Assembly: GCA_021774615.1 (NCBI GenBank)
Contig: JAJFIW010000005.1
Location: 1-32,997 of the forward strand
Length of the DNA stretch: 32,997 nt
From: Alphaproteobacteria bacterium
GTDB taxonomy: Bacteria > Pseudomonadota > Alphaproteobacteria > UBA1280 > UBA6503
Direction of reading: 5' to 3'
Shown here: one piece after another, positions 23,060 to 31,046 of the stretch
How the letters are laid out: every line of letters starts with the position of its first letter
How positions within the stretch are numbered: position 1 is the stretch's first letter
Notes under the pieces: model-generated
What the model saw: the letters and a program-made list of their open reading frames with translations, nothing else
Told to the model about the DNA's origin: nothing
The model's database searches: none
Made by a program: the position numbers and the translations under genes

Positions 23060-25768
23060 TTGTCTGATAAAAAGCCCCACCTTATTATTATTGATGGCCT
23101 TAGTTTCTTTTTTCGTGCTTACCACGGGGTGCGCCCTTTAACCCGTAGTAGTGATGGTTTAAACACCAACGCTCTATATGGTTTTGCCCAAATGCTGATA
23201 AAGGTCGTCCGTGACCTTGAGCCAGACCTGTGTTGTGTTGCGCTCGACAGTAAAACCAAGACTTTCCGTAACGACTTGTACCCCGAGTATAAAGCCAATC
23301 GTAAAGAGCCCGACGAAGAAATGGCAGAACAGTTCCCATATTTTGAGCCACTAATTAAAGCGTTTGGGATTAATGGTTTGCGGGTAGACGGGGTAGAGGC
23401 CGACGACATTATCGCAACTTTAGTCACCAACCACCGCAATAACTTTACAATTACAATTGTATCGTCCGATAAAGACCTAATGCAGCTGGTGGGTGGCGAT
23501 GTAGTAATGCTCGACACCATGAAAAACAAAACCATGGGTGTAGATGCTGTTAATGATAAGTTTGGCGTAACCCCTGATAAAGTAATCGAAGTCCAAGCCC
23601 TAATTGGCGACAGTAGCGATAATGTCCCTGGTGTACGTAGTGTAGGGCCTAAAACGGCGGCTAAACTTATTGGTGAATACGGCAGCCTCGAGAACCTCTA
23701 CCAGCATCTTGACGACATCCCCCAACAGAAATTACGGGAAAACCTCGAGCTGCATAAAGACAATGCCTTTTTGTCAAAACAACTGGTAACCCTAAAGACC
23801 GACGTGGAGCTTGGCACAAAAGGGCAAGACAAAGCCCTCCAATTTGCCCCAACTGCCGACAAGGCTCGCTCTTTTCTTGAAGAGTTAGAGTTCACATCAC
23901 TAGCCGCACGCTTAACCGATACCCATATGACTAATGGTAAAAAGCCTGCTACAGCCCCGGTTGACTATGAAACTGTAAACACCCCAGAGTTACTTAATAA
24001 ATGGGTAAAACTACTACAAAAAGCACCAGTTTTCGCGTTTGACACCGAAACCACCTCTCTTGATGCCTTAACTGCTAAACTGGTGGGTATTTCATTGGCG
24101 ATAGGTGTTGGTAAAGCTTGTTATATCCCGCTAGCGCACATGGGCGATATGCTTGAAACTCCACAACAATTACCACAACAACAAGTGTTAGACGCCCTTG
24201 CCCCTTTGTTTGCAGACAAGGATAAAAACAAAGTAGCGCAAAACCTTAAGTACGATATGGTAATCCTCGAGAATGTAGGGCTTAAACTAGCAGGTTGTAA
24301 CGACACTATGCTGATGAGCTTCTGCCTTCATGGTGGTGAGCACAACCACGGGCTAGACAACCTCTGTAAGCGTTATTTCGGGATAGAAACCATGCCATTT
24401 AAGGAAATATGTGGCACAGGTAAAAAGCAAATAACTTTTGATAAGGCAGACCTTACCAAAGCTAGCCACTATGCTGCTGAAGACGCCGACATGACCTTGC
24501 GCCTCTATAACCTATTTGCCCCCCAACTAGCTAAGGCTGAGGGGCCTAACCATATTTATAACAATATAGAGCTACCATTGGTGCCTGTTATTGCCGCAAT
24601 GGAGCGCTACGGGGTTGAGATTAACAAAGACGAGCTTATTGCCCTTTCTGCCGACTTTACAAAACGGATGAACTCTTATGAGAAAAAGATCTTTGAAGCT
24701 GCAGGTGAGGATTTCAATATTAACTCACCAAAGCAATTAGGTGAGATTTTGTTTAACAAAATGGGGGTAGAAAGCGGCAAGAAGACTAAAACTGGGCTTT
24801 CTACTAATGAAGAAACCCTAACTAAACTTGCAGACAGCGGCCACCAAATAGCGGCAGATGTTTTGTCGTACCGTAGTTTGGCAAAACTAAAAAACACCTA
24901 TAGCGATGCTTTACAGCAGCAAATAGGGGAAGATGGGCGGGTACATACTAGCTATAACCAAGCTGGTGCTGCCACAGGGCGGTTTTCGTCGTCTGACCCT
25001 AACTTACAAAATATCCCTATTCGTTCTGAAGATGGGCGAAAACTGCGACATGCCTTTGTTTCTGCCGAAAATCATATGTTAGTAAGCGCTGACTACTCGC
25101 AAATAGAACTACGCCTTTTAGCCCATAAAGCCAAGGTAAACAGCCTTATACATGCGTTTTGTAGCGGGCAAGACATCCACGCCCATACAGCACACGAAAT
25201 TTTCAATATTCCATTAGCAGATGTCACAAGCGAACAACGCAGTGCCGCTAAAACAATTAATTTCGGGATTGTATACGGTATGGGTCCTTTTGCTTTGGCA
25301 AAGCAATTAGGGGTCGGGAACCGAGTCGCAAAAGAGTATATCGAGAGCTATTTTGCGAGATACGATGGCATAAAAGCATTTATGGATAAAACCATAGAGT
25401 TCGCCCGTGAAAATGGCTATGTAGAAACCATGTTCGGGCGCCGAGTGCACGTACCAAACATTAACGACAAAAACCGCCTGCTGTCTACAGGTGCCGAGCG
25501 CGCTGCGATTAATGCCCCTCTACAAGGCAGCAACGCCGATATTATTAAGCTTGCGATGAAGAAACTGGAAGATCATTTTGCTGCTCATAGTAATATGGGG
25601 GTTAAAATGCTCCTCCAAGTCCATGATGAGCTGATTTTTGAAGTACCAACTGCTGTTTTAGACGAAGCAAGCGCCACTATTAAAGAAATTATGGAACATA
25701 TCGTGGAGCTAGACGTACCACTAACAGTAGGCATCGGGCATGGCAAAACCTGGGAAGCAGCCCACTAA
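23060..25768 (+). CDS. polA: DNA polymerase I
   Basis: The repair and Okazaki-fragment polymerase, with all three activities predicted. The start is taken as TTG at 23060 (product begins SDKKPHLIIIDG), since AAAAGGA lies 9 bases upstream and the family begins at this point. An ATG at 22991 lacks a Shine-Dalgarno sequence and overlaps an inverted repeat. The 902-residue product has an N-terminal 5' nuclease (YPEYKANRK, VEADDIIATL, GDSSDNVPGV). The proofreading 3'-5' exonuclease is intact: DTE at 328-330, NLKYD and YAAEDAD. Polymerase motifs follow: A SADYSQIELR, B RSAAKTINFGIVYG, and C QVHDE near 856. The HIT gene follows closely. Confidence 0.96.
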   Translation: MSDKKPHLIIIDGLSFFFRAYHGVRPLTRSSDGLNTNALYGFAQMLIKVVRDLEPDLCCVALDSKTKTFRNDLYPEYKANRKEPDEEMAEQFPYFEPLIKAFGINGLRVDGVEADDIIATLVTNHRNNFTITIVSSDKDLMQLVGGDVVMLDTMKNKTMGVDAVNDKFGVTPDKVIEVQALIGDSSDNVPGVRSVGPKTAAKLIGEYGSLENLYQHLDDIPQQKLRENLELHKDNAFLSKQLVTLKTDVELGTKGQDKALQFAPTADKARSFLEELEFTSLAARLTDTHMTNGKKPATAPVDYETVNTPELLNKWVKLLQKAPVFAFDTETTSLDALTAKLVGISLAIGVGKACYIPLAHMGDMLETPQQLPQQQVLDALAPLFADKDKNKVAQNLKYDMVILENVGLKLAGCNDTMLMSFCLHGGEHNHGLDNLCKRYFGIETMPFKEICGTGKKQITFDKADLTKASHYAAEDADMTLRLYNLFAPQLAKAEGPNHIYNNIELPLVPVIAAMERYGVEINKDELIALSADFTKRMNSYEKKIFEAAGEDFNINSPKQLGEILFNKMGVESGKKTKTGLSTNEETLTKLADSGHQIAADVLSYRSLAKLKNTYSDALQQQIGEDGRVHTSYNQAGAATGRFSSSDPNLQNIPIRSEDGRKLRHAFVSAENHMLVSADYSQIELRLLAHKAKVNSLIHAFCSGQDIHAHTAHEIFNIPLADVTSEQRSAAKTINFGIVYGMGPFALAKQLGVGNRVAKEYIESYFARYDGIKAFMDKTIEFARENGYVETMFGRRVHVPNINDKNRLLSTGAERAAINAPLQGSNADIIKLAMKKLEDHFAAHSNMGVKMLLQVHDELIFEVPTAVLDEASATIKEIMEHIVELDVPLTVGIGHGKTWEAAH

Positions 25769-25798
25769 TAAGCGGGTTTGATAAATAAGGAGAACAAC

Positions 25799-26152
25799 AT
25801 GACTATATTTGCAAAGATTATTGCAGGAGAGCTACCGTCCAATAAAATTTATGAAGACGACTATATACTAGCGTTTCACGACATTAACCCAGAAGCTAAA
25901 ATCCATGCTTTAGTTGTTCCTAAACCTACCCACCTCGAGCGCATCCAAGATGTAACAATAGATGACGCTGCATTAATAGGTTATTTAATGGGTAAAATCC
26001 CCCATATAGCCACTTTACTTGGAATAAACGAGACAGGTTACAGGGTTATTACCAACAATGGCGGCGAGCATGTAACCCAAGAAGTTCCACACCTCCATTT
26101 CCATATTCTAGGCGGCGAACTACTGGGCGATAAATTAGCCCCAGTAAACTAA
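25799..26152 (+). CDS. HIT family protein (histidine triad nucleotide-binding)
   Basis: A 117-residue HINT-type protein, a cytoplasmic hydrolase or transferase of purine nucleotide conjugates. The N-terminus TIFAKIIAGELPSNKIYEDD and the triad HLHFH (H98, H100, H102) are typical. The start at 25799 is supported by AAGGAG 6 bases upstream; an in-frame ATG 21 bases earlier has no good Shine-Dalgarno sequence. It lies 30 bases after polA and 41 before mnmG, probably in one transcript. Its substrate cannot be told. Confidence 0.93.
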   Translation: MTIFAKIIAGELPSNKIYEDDYILAFHDINPEAKIHALVVPKPTHLERIQDVTIDDAALIGYLMGKIPHIATLLGINETGYRVITNNGGEHVTQEVPHLHFHILGGELLGDKLAPVN

Positions 26153-26193
26153 CCCCCTTGTAAAAAGCTGTAGGATTGATTATACCCTTGGCT

Positions 26194-28050
26194 ATGAAAC
26201 AAATTTTTGACGTTATTATTGTTGGTGCTGGGCACGCAGGCTGTGAAGCTGCGGCTGCTTCCGCACGTTTGGGGGTAAACACCCTTCTTTTAACCGCTAA
26301 CTACGACACCATCGGCCAGATGAGCTGTAACCCCGCAATCGGTGGGCTTGCCAAAGGGCATCTAGTTAAAGAGATAGACGCTCTAGACGGTGTAATGGGG
26401 CGGATTACCGACAAAGCAGGCCTGCAATTTAGAATGTTAAACCAGTCTAAAGGGCCAGCAGTACGTGGCCCCCGTGCCCAATGCGACCGCCAGCTATACC
26501 GCGATGCAATGCGTGCGGAAATGGAAGCAACCCCTAACCTTACCATTAAGCAAGCCATGGTAGACGACATTATGCTAAACGCCAACGGCGAGGCTGAAAC
26601 CGTTATTACTAATACTGGGTGGGAATTTTCTGCTAAAAGTATCGTGCTAACTACTGGCACATTTTTGCGGGGTTTAATCCACATTGGCGACAACCAGCAT
26701 AATGCAGGTCGTGCAGGTGAGCAGGCTTCGATGAAGCTATCAGATACTCTAATGCGCCTCGAGTTTAAATTAGGCAGGCTTAAAACAGGCACTCCACCTC
26801 GTCTTGATACGCGCACTATTGACTATAGCAAGTTTGAGGTACAAGCAGGTGACGACACCCCGCAACCGTTCTCATTCTTAACCGAAAGCTTGCCTCAAGC
26901 GCAATTACCTTGCCATGTTACCTACACTAACCCCGAGGTGCATCGCATTATTCGTGAGAACCTACACCGCGCGCCAATGTATGCAGGTAATATTGAAGGT
27001 ACAGGCCCACGCTATTGCCCATCTATCGAAGATAAAGTAGTGCGCTTTGCCGAAAAAGAAAACCACCAGATTTTCTTAGAACCAGAAGGTTATGATAGCA
27101 TCGAAGTTTACCCTAATGGGATTTCGACTAGTTTACCAATAGATGTGCAGACCGCTATTATCCATAATATCGCTGGGCTTGAAAATACGGAGATTATTCG
27201 CGCTGGTTATGCAATCGAGTACGATTATATTAACCCTACCGAGCTGCGCCACACCCTCGAAACCAAGAAAATCCCTAACTTATTTTTAGCAGGGCAAATT
27301 AATGGTACCACTGGCTACGAGGAAGCAGCAGCCCAAGGATTAATGGCAGGTTTAAACGCAGCATTAAAAGCAAATAACAAACCATTCTTTACTCTAGACC
27401 GGGCTGACGCTTACATTGGGGTACTAATAGACGACCTTGTTACACGTGGAACCACCGAGCCATACCGAATGTTTACCTCAAGGGCTGAATATAGGCTTAT
27501 CCTGCGTGCCGACAATGCCGACCTACGTCTTACCGCTAAAGGAGAAGAAATAGGCTGTATCGGCCGTATACGCAGCGAGAAGTTTAAACAACGTCTAAAC
27601 GATATTACAACCGCACGCGATGTGCTGGCATCAATAAAAGTAAACCCTCACACCGAGGTTGGCAAAGCTATAGCCGAAGCTTCAGGCGGGTATAAAGATA
27701 CCCAAGACCTTCTTACTATTTTGCGTCGCCCACAAATTAGCCTAGAGATGCTGCAAGAATGGTTCTCTGAGATTAACAACCTTGCCACCCATGCTGTAGA
27801 GCAATTGGACATCGAGTCCCATTACGGTGGCTACCTAGACCGCCAAAACAAAGAAATAGAAAACTTCCGCCTCGAGGCCGAGCTAGAAATACCAGTAGAT
27901 ATGGACTATGAGTCTATCCCTGGTTTATCTCGAGAAGTGTGCGAAAAACTAAAAGCCCACACCCCCGCAACCCTCGCCACCGCAGGGCGCATCAGCGGTA
28001 TAACCCCTGCTGCTTTAACCACACTGTTAGTGCATATTAAACGGATGTAA
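26194..28050 (+). CDS. mnmG: tRNA uridine-5-carboxymethylaminomethyl modification enzyme MnmG
   Basis: FAD enzyme that with MnmE installs the cmnm5 group on wobble uridine 34 of certain tRNAs. The start ATG at 26194 gives MKQIFDVIIVGAGHAG, matching the family; TTG codons at 26176 and 26188 are alternatives. The 618-residue product has the FAD loop GAGHAGCEAA, IGGLAKGHLVKEIDALDG, QFRMLNQSKGPAVRGPRAQ with its conserved arginines, CPSIEDKVVRF with the active-site cysteine, and the C-terminal ITPAALTTLLVHIKR. Usually it stands in mnmE-mnmG-rsmG-parAB; here mnmE is not adjacent and three genes separate it from rsmG. The transporter gene follows after 2 bases. Confidence 0.97.
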   Translation: MKQIFDVIIVGAGHAGCEAAAASARLGVNTLLLTANYDTIGQMSCNPAIGGLAKGHLVKEIDALDGVMGRITDKAGLQFRMLNQSKGPAVRGPRAQCDRQLYRDAMRAEMEATPNLTIKQAMVDDIMLNANGEAETVITNTGWEFSAKSIVLTTGTFLRGLIHIGDNQHNAGRAGEQASMKLSDTLMRLEFKLGRLKTGTPPRLDTRTIDYSKFEVQAGDDTPQPFSFLTESLPQAQLPCHVTYTNPEVHRIIRENLHRAPMYAGNIEGTGPRYCPSIEDKVVRFAEKENHQIFLEPEGYDSIEVYPNGISTSLPIDVQTAIIHNIAGLENTEIIRAGYAIEYDYINPTELRHTLETKKIPNLFLAGQINGTTGYEEAAAQGLMAGLNAALKANNKPFFTLDRADAYIGVLIDDLVTRGTTEPYRMFTSRAEYRLILRADNADLRLTAKGEEIGCIGRIRSEKFKQRLNDITTARDVLASIKVNPHTEVGKAIAEASGGYKDTQDLLTILRRPQISLEMLQEWFSEINNLATHAVEQLDIESHYGGYLDRQNKEIENFRLEAELEIPVDMDYESIPGLSREVCEKLKAHTPATLATAGRISGITPAALTTLLVHIKRM

Positions 28051-28052
28051 AA

Positions 28053-28733
28053 ATGGATAACGAAATAATTGCGGCATGTTTATTGTTGGGCTCCCTTTTG
28101 GGGGCTCTTCTTAGTTATTATATGGGGGAGCGGTACCTACAAACTTACGTAGTGCTTTGCTATATTACAGCTAATATAATTACCGCAAAAGTTGGTACTT
28201 TCTTTGGGGTTGATGTTACACCGGGAACATTCCTATTTAGCGCTATTTTCCTAAGTACCGATATGCTAGCCGAACGTTATGGCAAAAAAAGTGCGCTCCA
28301 AGCAGTATATTTGAGCTTCTTTGCGACGGTTATGTTTATCCTGATGACCCAAGCAATATTGCTGTACGAGCCTGCTATATTTGCAAATGAAACCTCTGAT
28401 GCTCTAAACCTTATATTTGCTAGCTCACCACGGATATTCATAGCATCATTATTGGCATATATATGTTGGCAATATGTGGATGTTTATATTTACGACTATC
28501 TACACAAAAGGTCTGGAGAAAACTTACTATGGCTACGCAATAATGTAAGTACATTTATAAGCTCACTAGGTAGCACATTCTTCTTCTTTTTCTTGGCGTT
28601 TTACAACACCCCTGCCCCATGGCTAGAGATGTTTGCAGCAGCTGCTAGTATCTATTGGTTAGTAGCTATTCTGGATACAGCTTTTATTTACTTATCTAAA
28701 GTTATTAAGCCGCTAGACATTAGAAATAAATAA
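28053..28733 (+). CDS. Queuosine precursor transporter, YhhQ/QPTR family
   Basis: An inner-membrane carrier for queuine or pre-queuosine bases (preQ0/preQ1), feeding queuosine modification of tRNA position 34. The 226-residue protein has about six to seven membrane segments. Diagnostic segments are STDMLAERYGKKSA, SSPRIFIASLLAYICWQYVDVYIYD in pieces, and ENLLWLRNNVSTFISS, whose W-x-R-x-x-x-S-T is characteristic. It starts 2 bases after mnmG ends and is probably translationally coupled. Which precursor is carried cannot be read from sequence. A bidirectional terminator follows. Confidence 0.9.
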   Translation: MDNEIIAACLLLGSLLGALLSYYMGERYLQTYVVLCYITANIITAKVGTFFGVDVTPGTFLFSAIFLSTDMLAERYGKKSALQAVYLSFFATVMFILMTQAILLYEPAIFANETSDALNLIFASSPRIFIASLLAYICWQYVDVYIYDYLHKRSGENLLWLRNNVSTFISSLGSTFFFFFLAFYNTPAPWLEMFAAAASIYWLVAILDTAFIYLSKVIKPLDIRNK

Positions 28734-28768
28734 GAAATACCCCATCCTTTTACGGACGGGGTATTTCT
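28733..28768. terminator. Bidirectional terminator between converging genes
   Basis: AGAAATACCCC (28733-28743) pairs with GGGGTATTTCT (28758-28768), with an inner TCC/GGA pair around one mismatch. It reaches into both flanking stop codons. Confidence 0.8.
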
Positions 28769-29183
28769 ATTCTTCGTTGATAAGCTTCTGTTCTGCAACT
28801 GGTTCTGCGTAAATATCACCACTAAGAGCAGGGTTAATATTAGGCGGGCCATCAAGAAAGCACTGTAAGTAATAATTCCTTTCCTCGGGTGTGTATCTTG
28901 GAGGGTGTGCAACGAATACGAACTCACAATTATGCTCTTTTTTAAGCTTATTTAGCCATATTTTTAGCCTTGTTTCACGCTTGGTTTGGTTGCTAATCAG
29001 GTTAGTTGCGCCTATGTTTTTAATTAACTGTGGAGGAGGTACTATACCAGTACCATAAAACATACATAATGGCACACCAGATGGGAGTAAGGTTGCCCCT
29101 GCCCCTAGTGACACTAACTGGCTGCCATCATCATTAGTTTCTTCCACACACATATCAACATGGATACGAATGATATCTTTCAT
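28767..29183 (-). CDS. Degenerate exonuclease-fold paralogue
   Basis: A 138-residue protein that aligns with the first two thirds of its upstream neighbour: IIRIHVDMC against TIYISVDIK, LVSLGAGATL against MLSLGADARF, and FVFVAHPPRYTPEERNYYLQ against AVFVAYPLWYDYGYVDYYFK. The DnaQ-like catalytic set is incomplete. Asp10 is present, but the +2 acidic residue is Cys, the second-motif Asp is lost, and the C-terminal H-x4-D motif is missing. Nuclease activity is therefore unlikely; it may be a binding partner, an inhibitor or a decaying duplicate. The Shine-Dalgarno sequence is weak. It begins 20 bases after the neighbour's stop. Confidence 0.6.
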   Translation of the reverse strand: MKDIIRIHVDMCVEETNDDGSQLVSLGAGATLLPSGVPLCMFYGTGIVPPPQLIKNIGATNLISNQTKRETRLKIWLNKLKKEHNCEFVFVAHPPRYTPEERNYYLQCFLDGPPNINPALSGDIYAEPVAEQKLINEE

Positions 29184-29203
29184 GAGTATAATATGCCCTG
29201 TAG

Positions 29204-29785
29204 TCAGTTAGAAAGGCGAGCAAATGACGCTTCACGTACCTTAAAGAACAGGCCTGCTTGTTTTGTAGCGTCCTCAACTGCAATATGGGTAAGGGTGTGG
29301 TCTAGCTCCCATTCTGCTGGCAGGTCATGCTTACTTGCTTGGTTATAATCAACACCTAATAAGCCCATAATCATACTGCGGATATCAACTGTACGTCCCT
29401 CAAAAGGGTTGTTGATTAGGCAATATTTAAAGTAATAATCCACATAACCGTAGTCATACCACAAGGGGTAGGCCACAAATACAGCTTTACTGTTATTGTG
29501 CTGCTCTAAATCAAGCACCCATTTGGCAAACGCCGCCATAGCTACTTGTGGTGTACGTTGGTTTTTTTGGGAAGCTTGCCATGCTTGTGGGTGTTTAGCC
29601 CAGAAAGTTTGCATAGTTTCAGTGTCAGGGTGAGCAAATGGTAAAGGCTCTATATTACTAGAGAACAAGCCTAACGGCTCATTGTTAGCAAACCGAGCAT
29701 CAGCCCCAAGGCTTAACATAGAGTTTTTACCGTAATTAGGCCCATCAGACTTAATATCAACACTAATGTAGATAGTTTTAGTCAT
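29204..29785 (-). CDS. DnaQ-like (DEDDh) 3'-5' exonuclease-family protein, altered motif I
   Basis: A 193-residue protein of the RNase H-fold exonuclease superfamily. Motif I is SVDIKSDGP followed by SMLSLGA. Motif II has D111 in LWYDYGYVDYYF. Motif III is HIAVEDATKQA with H167 and D172. In this family motif I is normally D-x-E; here residue 12 is Lys (codon AAG), so one metal ligand is replaced and activity is doubtful. Its leader contains TTTCTCTTTTCTCACC, like the other accessory genes. TAGGTAAATACT precedes the ATG. Heads a two-gene leftward unit with its degenerate paralogue, between the mnmG and rsmG parts of the core neighbourhood. Confidence 0.72.
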   Translation of the reverse strand: MTKTIYISVDIKSDGPNYGKNSMLSLGADARFANNEPLGLFSSNIEPLPFAHPDTETMQTFWAKHPQAWQASQKNQRTPQVAMAAFAKWVLDLEQHNNSKAVFVAYPLWYDYGYVDYYFKYCLINNPFEGRTVDIRSMIMGLLGVDYNQASKHDLPAEWELDHTLTHIAVEDATKQAGLFFKVREASFARLSN

Positions 29786-30265
29786 AGTATTTACCTATTA
29801 ATAAGGTGAGAAAAGAGAAACAAGAAAAGATTTAATACCCTCTCTATATAACCCTTATCCACGGGAAAACAAGGCTTTTTTATTAATTTAGAGCCTTAAA
29901 CTACTATAATTAAAACTTTAACCCCATCCCCCCTTCATTCCCTTTAAAACCACTAACTCTTGCCTAGTTAGGAATTTTAGGCCTTAACCCTCTTATTCTA
30001 CAATCCGTATACAATAAATTAGCCTGATTTGCTGTTTTTATATAAATATCAGCATTTTTTATTCTCTGATTCACATGGAACTAAGTAAAACTATATTAAT
30101 ATTTGCCAGAAATTGTTACTAAGTAATCCCCCAATAAGGCATGTTGACCACACATGGGTCGGGTGGGTATATCTAGTATTATATAGCTAATAAAGCCAGT
30201 GTACTTATCGTTATTATATGTTATTGTAACCACCATTAATACTATGAAAAATAGAGGTTTTCTTA
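29786..30265. other. Gene-free gap upstream of rsmG
   Basis: 480 AT-rich bases without a credible gene. It holds the minus-strand leader of the exonuclease gene (29786-29850), one isolated DnaA-box variant TTATCCACG (29855-29863), and a parS-like but imperfect GATTCACATGGAAC (30069-30082, two changes from GTTTCACGTGGAAC). There is also a possible promoter for rsmG with TTGACC near 30144 and TATATC 18 bases further. I see no RNA gene or long inverted repeat. Confidence 0.6.
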
Positions 30266-30886
30266 ATGCAAGATAGAGAAGTTTTTATCAATAGAATGGC
30301 TGATTTTGGCGTTTGTCCTACCCCTGAGCAGCTTGAAAAATGCGACCATTTTGCCACCCAACTTGGGGTCTGGCAAAAAAAGATAAACCTAATTGGTAAC
30401 TCTACAGTACCCCATATATACACTAGGCATATATTAGACTCTGTGCAGCTAATCCCCCTAGTTCCACGTGGAACTGTAATTGACATTGGTAGTGGTGCAG
30501 GTATCCCTGGGGTTATCCTGTCTATATTTTTAGAACAACCCATCACTCTTTGTGAGAGAATACACAAGAAGTCATCTTTTTTGAAAGCAATGGTTCGTGA
30601 GTTAGGTTTGTCTGAACGTTGTGATGTGTTTGACCGTGATATTGAGCAAGAATCCAGAAAGTTTGATGTTGTGATGGCAAGAGCGATTACATCGATTAAT
30701 GACTTTTTTGGACTTACTGAACATTGCCGTAATGATGATACCTTAACAATTCTACCAAAAGGTGAGTTGTATAATCAGGAGCTTGATGAGGCACGTAAAA
30801 ATTGGTCGTTCGATGTAGATATGGTAGATAGTATTACATCTGATAGTGCAAAAATACTTCTAATAAAAAATATAGCTAAACTATAG
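30266..30886 (+). CDS. rsmG: 16S rRNA (guanine-527-N7)-methyltransferase RsmG
   Basis: SAM-dependent methylation of G527 in 16S rRNA. The 206-residue protein has the family-typical LIGNSTVPHIYTRHILDSVQ before the SAM-binding loop VIDIGSGAGIPGV (about 72-84), then LCERIHKKSSFLK and the later VMARAITSIND. The start is supported by AGAGG 9 bases upstream. It stands directly before parA as in most Alphaproteobacteria. A perfect parS palindrome is embedded in its coding sequence, over the codons for VPRGTV just before the SAM loop. Confidence 0.95.
   Translation: MQDREVFINRMADFGVCPTPEQLEKCDHFATQLGVWQKKINLIGNSTVPHIYTRHILDSVQLIPLVPRGTVIDIGSGAGIPGVILSIFLEQPITLCERIHKKSSFLKAMVRELGLSERCDVFDRDIEQESRKFDVVMARAITSINDFFGLTEHCRNDDTLTILPKGELYNQELDEARKNWSFDVDMVDSITSDSAKILLIKNIAKL
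30460..30475. promoter_or_regulatory. parS site inside rsmG
   Basis: AGTTCCACGTGGAACT, a perfect 16-base palindrome with the core GTTCCACGTGGAAC that fits chromosomal parS. It overlaps rsmG codons. Confidence 0.9.
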
Positions 30887-30940
30887 CTTATAGATAGTGC
30901 TTCTGGTGGTATATCAGCATCACCTCTATATAATTATTTT

Positions 30941-30956
30941 AGTTTCACGTGAAACT
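30941..30956. promoter_or_regulatory. parS site upstream of parA
   Basis: AGTTTCACGTGAAACT, a perfect palindrome with the canonical parS core GTTTCACGTGAAAC, in the rsmG-parA gap. A TATAAT at 30973-30978 lies 17 bases after TGAAAC (30950-30955), so ParB bound here could cover the -35 region of a parAB promoter. Confidence 0.93.
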
Positions 30957-31046
30957 CGCTTGTAGTGTAAGTTATAATGGTTTATTCTGGTTAAGAGTTA
31001 AAGATATGTATAGTTACAGTTAACGCCTATTCTAAGGGGAAAAAAT

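Noticed and set aside
23119-23535. Long antisense frame within polA
   Set aside because: It is a shadow of the conserved 5' nuclease domain; the composition is Ser/Arg-rich and there is no plausible start signal.
28767-29785. The two exonuclease-like frames as one gene split by a frameshift
   Set aside because: They are paralogues aligned over the same region (both contain motif I and the FVA-x-P segment), not consecutive parts of one protein.
29855-29863. Second replication origin in the gap before rsmG
   Set aside because: Only one DnaA-box variant is present and gene direction does not switch here. The gap fits a promoter and parS-proximal region better.
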